In this document: one piece after another, positions 61,386-64,000 of the stretch
How the letters are laid out: each line of letters opens with the position of its first letter
How positions within the stretch are numbered: position 1 is the first letter of the stretch
Source of the DNA: Pelagibius marinus
GTDB taxonomy: Bacteria > Pseudomonadota > Alphaproteobacteria > Kiloniellales > Kiloniellaceae
Length of the DNA stretch: 64,000 nt
NCBI RefSeq assembly: GCF_014925385.1
Contig: NZ_JACSDK010000020.1
Location: 1-64,000, forward strand
Direction of reading: 5' to 3'
Translations under genes and position numbers: made by a program
The notes under the pieces: generated by a model
The model's database searches: none
The model's input: the letters and a program-made list of their open reading frames with translations, nothing else
What the model was told of the DNA's origin: nothing

Positions 61386-61441
61386 AGCGTTCCTGGAGCT
61401 GCCTCTCGCGAAGCCTCACGGCCATTTGAGGAACCGAAGAC

Positions 61442-61618
61442 ATGATCACTTCACGCCACGATGCGAAGCAGACCTGTCCGGAGTGTGCAGCTGAGTACTC
61501 CAAGCCGACAGGGCAGGTCACCGACTGCCCGAAGTGCGGCGCCAAGCTGTCGACCGGACCCGGCGCAGCTGCGCCGCAGCCGGCCCAGAGCGTGTGGGGC
61601 GCCCCCTTCCCGAAGTAA
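61442..61618 (+). CDS. Tiny zinc-ribbon protein
   Basis: A 58-residue frame starting ATG at 61442 after GAGGAA. It reads MITSRHDAKQTCPECAAEYS and then DCPKCGAKL, so two CxxC pairs 16 residues apart form a zinc ribbon. The tail is Ala/Pro/Gln-rich and ends WGAPFPK. It probably binds zinc and a partner nucleic acid or protein. It lies about 55 bp after the small membrane-segment gene and may share its transcript. Confidence 0.65.
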   Translation: MITSRHDAKQTCPECAAEYSKPTGQVTDCPKCGAKLSTGPGAAAPQPAQSVWGAPFPK

Positions 61619-61680
61619 AAATCACGGCAAAAACCGGAAAGCGCGGCTTCCGCTGCGCGGAGGAACTGCAAGACCGGCGT

Positions 61681-61916
61681 GAAACCCCCGGGCTTTGCGC
61701 CTGCGCGCCGGCCGCTGGCGTTCCATAAGGACTGGCGCCTCGCCGCCGAGGCGGTCTACACCATTTACCCTGCGGAGCGCCGTGCAGCAGCCTGTCGCCG
61801 TCGAAGCGCACTTGCGCAAGCGGCGGGTCAAGGCCGATTATCTGTACGAGCCCGGCGCCTATCGCGGCCGCTACCGCGTGGACAGGCTGTGGTTCGGGGA
61901 CAAAGACGAACGATAG
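61681..61916 (+). pseudogene. Broken 3' fragment of a paralogous peptide-binding-protein gene
   Basis: DNA matches the 3' end of the binding-protein gene (about 59239-59512): CGCGCCGGCCGCTGGCG against CGCGCCGGCTGCTGGCG, and later SAVQQPVAV...KADYLYEPGAYRGRYR against AVQQPVAA...KADYIYEPGAYFGRYR. Relative to the intact copy there is a deletion of about 50 bp and a one-base insertion, so the frame is broken. No start or upstream domain remains. It points to an old duplication with the rest lost. Confidence 0.75.
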
Positions 61917-62240
61917 CCGTTCCTCCATGACGGACTAGCTTCGAGAAGTTACCTCCAAAACTCTGCCTTCTGCCAAATCAAACCGAACCGCAAGACTGAG
62001 GGTTAGCTGATCAATAAAGCAGGTTTCATGTAGGGGGCAGAGCCACAGCCATCAAATAGGGACGTCTCAAATTCGTATCTGTGGCATCTCGGGTAAATGC
62101 CTGCAAGAAGCCAATCTTCGCACCATCGGGAGATCCGACAGCGGAATCGAGGTTATCGTTATGACAGGCTTCGCCACCTCAACCTCAATTTTCAGAGACT
62201 GCGGCAACGGGTCACTTTGATTGGGCATTTAGGAAACAAT
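61917..62240. other. Intergenic region, nothing recognised
   Basis: About 320 bp between the pseudogene fragment and the convergent two-helix membrane protein gene. A frame crossing 62097-62555 overlaps that gene on the other strand and lacks a ribosome-binding site. No RNA gene seen. Confidence 0.4.
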
Positions 62241-62960
62241 CTACCGGCTGCGATCTTCCTCATCCGCATTGGGAAAATCCACATGGTAGAACTCATGCTG
62301 CTTGGACCATCGACAGAATGCGTCGAGTCCGATGCTGAAGATTATGAATACAAAACCTGCAATAACGGGCGCCCCCATTATTCCAAGAATAGGGATGTTG
62401 TCGACCAGTATCGCGCCCATAGTCAGGCCGCCGGAAGCGACAATCGTTTCTGGAGTAATGTTTCTGAGGTCAAGTCCTGCGCGCCTCGTCTGTTCGATTT
62501 GCTCCTTAATTTCAGCACGAAGTTTGGGATTTCGACAAATGTATCCCCGACATGATGTGGCCAGGAACCACCACAAACCGCGCTCGCTTTGCGCGGTTGC
62601 GACCAACATATAGACGCTATTAATCTCCCCTCCCAGATTCTTGACCACATTGGGATCTACGCGGAGGTGCTCCAATGCCTTGTACTGCCAAGTATTTCTA
62701 GCCTTCGCATTCTCAAATTCTGATTCAGGCTTCAGTTTCCATTCCCGATATGCACGGGTTGCCAGGGATTGTTTATCGACAAATTTCCCTCTGGCAAAAG
62801 GTTCCTTTAGAGAAACGCCCAGTAAACGCCCGATGCGAAGCAGACGGACATCTTCATCATCGTCTGTCTGGCTGACAATATCTGCGAGAGAAGCGCGATA
62901 CTCTTCTTGTGCAAGATTGTTTAATTCGTAAAGAGATCGCTCGAGCTCTTCGACATCCAT
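62241..62960 (-). CDS. Uncharacterised protein with C-terminal membrane helices
   Basis: A 239-residue protein. The N-terminal 150 residues are charged and helical (LERSLYELNNLAQEEYRASL and RIGRLLGVSLKEPFARGKF). Two hydrophobic segments near the C-terminus (IVASGGLTMGAILVDNIPIL and GAPVIAGFVFIIFSIGLDAF) anchor it, leaving a short charged tail. Base composition is AT-richer than average for the window, hinting at foreign origin. No family recognised. Confidence 0.6.
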   Translation of the reverse strand: MDVEELERSLYELNNLAQEEYRASLADIVSQTDDDEDVRLLRIGRLLGVSLKEPFARGKFVDKQSLATRAYREWKLKPESEFENAKARNTWQYKALEHLRVDPNVVKNLGGEINSVYMLVATAQSERGLWWFLATSCRGYICRNPKLRAEIKEQIEQTRRAGLDLRNITPETIVASGGLTMGAILVDNIPILGIMGAPVIAGFVFIIFSIGLDAFCRWSKQHEFYHVDFPNADEEDRSR

Positions 62961-63375
62961 AGCGACCTCTCAGGTAGTTCGACACCTAAACGCCGCAGAG
63001 AATATCTAACTTGCTCGTGATTCGTTAATCCAGTGCAATTAAGTCTCATCCATCTAGGCTTAACTTCCGATCAGCGCCGTATCTACTGGATTCTCACAGG
63101 CAACTTAGTATGACGCTGACGCGATAAGGAAATTATGTGACGCACGTTATGTAAAGAGTGGCCATAGTTAGTCAGGACTTACTCTCGCGAGCTATGGCGC
63201 TTCTAGTTCGCGCTGCGCAAATATAAAACCACTGCCTCCTTTTAAATCGATCTTGGCGCTTGGCGGCACTATGAGCAGCTGAGATGGTTGTAGCGCTATT
63301 GTGCGCGGCCTTTGCCGCCTCAGATGTCGCAGTTCATACCTCTACAACGCCGCCTGAACCCACCTATCTGAGTTG
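62961..63375. other. Intergenic region, AT-richer, nothing recognised
   Basis: About 415 bp between two minus-strand genes. It is AT-richer than the coding surroundings, with no supported small gene, RNA or obvious terminator. Confidence 0.4.
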
Positions 63376-64000
63376 TTAGTTCATTGAGCGGATCGCCTTC
63401 GCCACCGCCTTTTGTTTGTCGAATTCGGCGCGGCGGCGGGCGATCTCCTCGGGGCCCAGCTTCTCGAGGTTCATGTAGTCCTGCTTCCAGGCGGCGCTCT
63501 CGCTCCAGCGCAGCGGTGACTGGACGGTGGTACGCTCGGCCGGCGCGCCTTCCAGCAGCTTCAAGGCCAGCTCCAGCGTGATGTCCTGGGACGCCGGGTC
63601 GTGCGGCCGACCGGCGGCGTTACCGAGGGGAAAGTCGGAGAAGAGGAAGCGCGGCACGCCGACGTACTCGACGATGTCCTTGGCGCAGCCGAGCACCACC
63701 GTGGCGATGCCCGCCGCCTCCAGCTGATTGGCCGCGAGGCTGACGCTCTGGTGGCAGACCGGGCAGTTGGGCACGAGGATCGCGGCATCGACGCCGTCGC
63801 CCTGACAGCGCGCCACGATCTCCGGGCAGTCGGTGCCGAGGGTCACGCGGTGGCTACGGTTCGTCGGCAGGCCGTGGAAGCGCGGCGCCAGTTCTCCGAT
63901 ACGCCCCTTGGCCGCCGCCCGGCGCAGCGCCGCCAGAGGGAAGTAGCAGCCCTGGTCGCCCTGGGCGTGGTGGTCGCGGTCGACGGCGACGTGGACGTTG
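63376..64000 (-). CDS. Glycine/betaine-reductase-like (GrdB-family) protein, 3' part only
   Basis: The frame is open from 64000 to the stop at 63376, giving about 208 residues; the N-terminus lies beyond the right edge. Visible segments include VAVDRDHHAQGDQGCYFPLA, LGTDCPEIVARCQGDG, LVPNCPVCHQSVSLAANQLE and RFLFSDFPLGNAAGRPHDP. This matches homologues of the selenoprotein B subunit of glycine/sarcosine/betaine and proline reductases, where a UxxC or CxxC is catalytic; here it is CPVC. An aerobic alphaproteobacterial member has no established substrate. A GTG at 63846 is internal, not the start. Confidence 0.7.
   Translation of the reverse strand, partial: NVHVAVDRDHHAQGDQGCYFPLAALRRAAAKGRIGELAPRFHGLPTNRSHRVTLGTDCPEIVARCQGDGVDAAILVPNCPVCHQSVSLAANQLEAAGIATVVLGCAKDIVEYVGVPRFLFSDFPLGNAAGRPHDPASQDITLELALKLLEGAPAERTTVQSPLRWSESAAWKQDYMNLEKLGPEEIARRRAEFDKQKAVAKAIRSMN

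Overview
The window is GC-rich, dense, Gram-negative DNA. The protein families point to an alphaproteobacterium, most likely of the Rhodospirillales/Kiloniella type: a PQQ-alcohol-dehydrogenase accessory cluster, a Caulobacter-type sphingolipid locus, LptF/LptG, TAXI-TRAP transport, ExoD and FdhD/MobA. That placement is inference; no rRNA, tRNA or CRISPR array was found.

Layout. (1) 1-9.6 kb: C1/alcohol oxidation and sensing. A truncated glutathione-dependent formaldehyde dehydrogenase gene diverges from a run of exported proteins (TIGR03863-type binding protein, YVTN beta-propeller, three uncharacterised periplasmic proteins). A FIST-domain (NosP-like) sensor, a hybrid histidine kinase and a convergent LuxR-type regulator follow, then a degenerate Cu/Zn-SOD-like protein. 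(2) 10.3-26.1 kb: a sphingolipid locus. Plus-strand acyl-ACP ligase, NAD-dependent reductase, ACP and serine palmitoyltransferase face a minus-strand operon of HIT protein, LptF, LptG, CDP-alcohol phosphotransferase, lipid kinase and nucleotidyltransferase-like protein. Farther along are a phosphoesterase, two nucleotidyltransferases, a probable bacterial ceramide synthase and a fatty-acid-hydroxylase-like enzyme. An LptF/LptG pair inside the head-group operon suggests a dedicated ceramide exporter. (3) 26.2-37.1 kb: a phosphoglycerate-mutase-like protein, then a cell-surface glycan cluster (ELM1-type glycosyltransferase, a two-domain Kdo/sialyltransferase-like protein, a GT8-methyltransferase fusion, 2OG oxygenase, ABC exporter, sulfotransferase, glycosyltransferase, methyltransferase). 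(4) 37.5-45.6 kb: DUF72 protein and a catabolic unit (aminotransferase, GntR regulator, FAH-family enzyme, TAXI-TRAP transporter, TPR protein). (5) 45.6-54.3 kb: an unusual proteolytic cassette, with a lipoprotein and two coupled trypsin-like proteases diverging from a winged-helix/TPR regulator, a Gly-rich vanadium-haloperoxidase-like protein and a subtilase with a very long His-Ser insertion. (6) 54.4-64 kb: mobA and fdhD, a two-gene AT-richer cassette with a PD-(D/E)XK-like nuclease, a peptide-binding protein and a broken copy of its 3' end, exoD, several very small genes, an AT-rich island, and a truncated GrdB-like reductase.

The strongest candidates for undescribed biology are the Lpt-like pair in the sphingolipid operon, the proteolytic cassette at 45.6-54.3 kb, the two-gene nuclease cassette at 56.2-57.5 kb, and the fused glycosyltransferases at 28.3-31.3 kb. 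Functions are read from motifs and context only; no database search was run.
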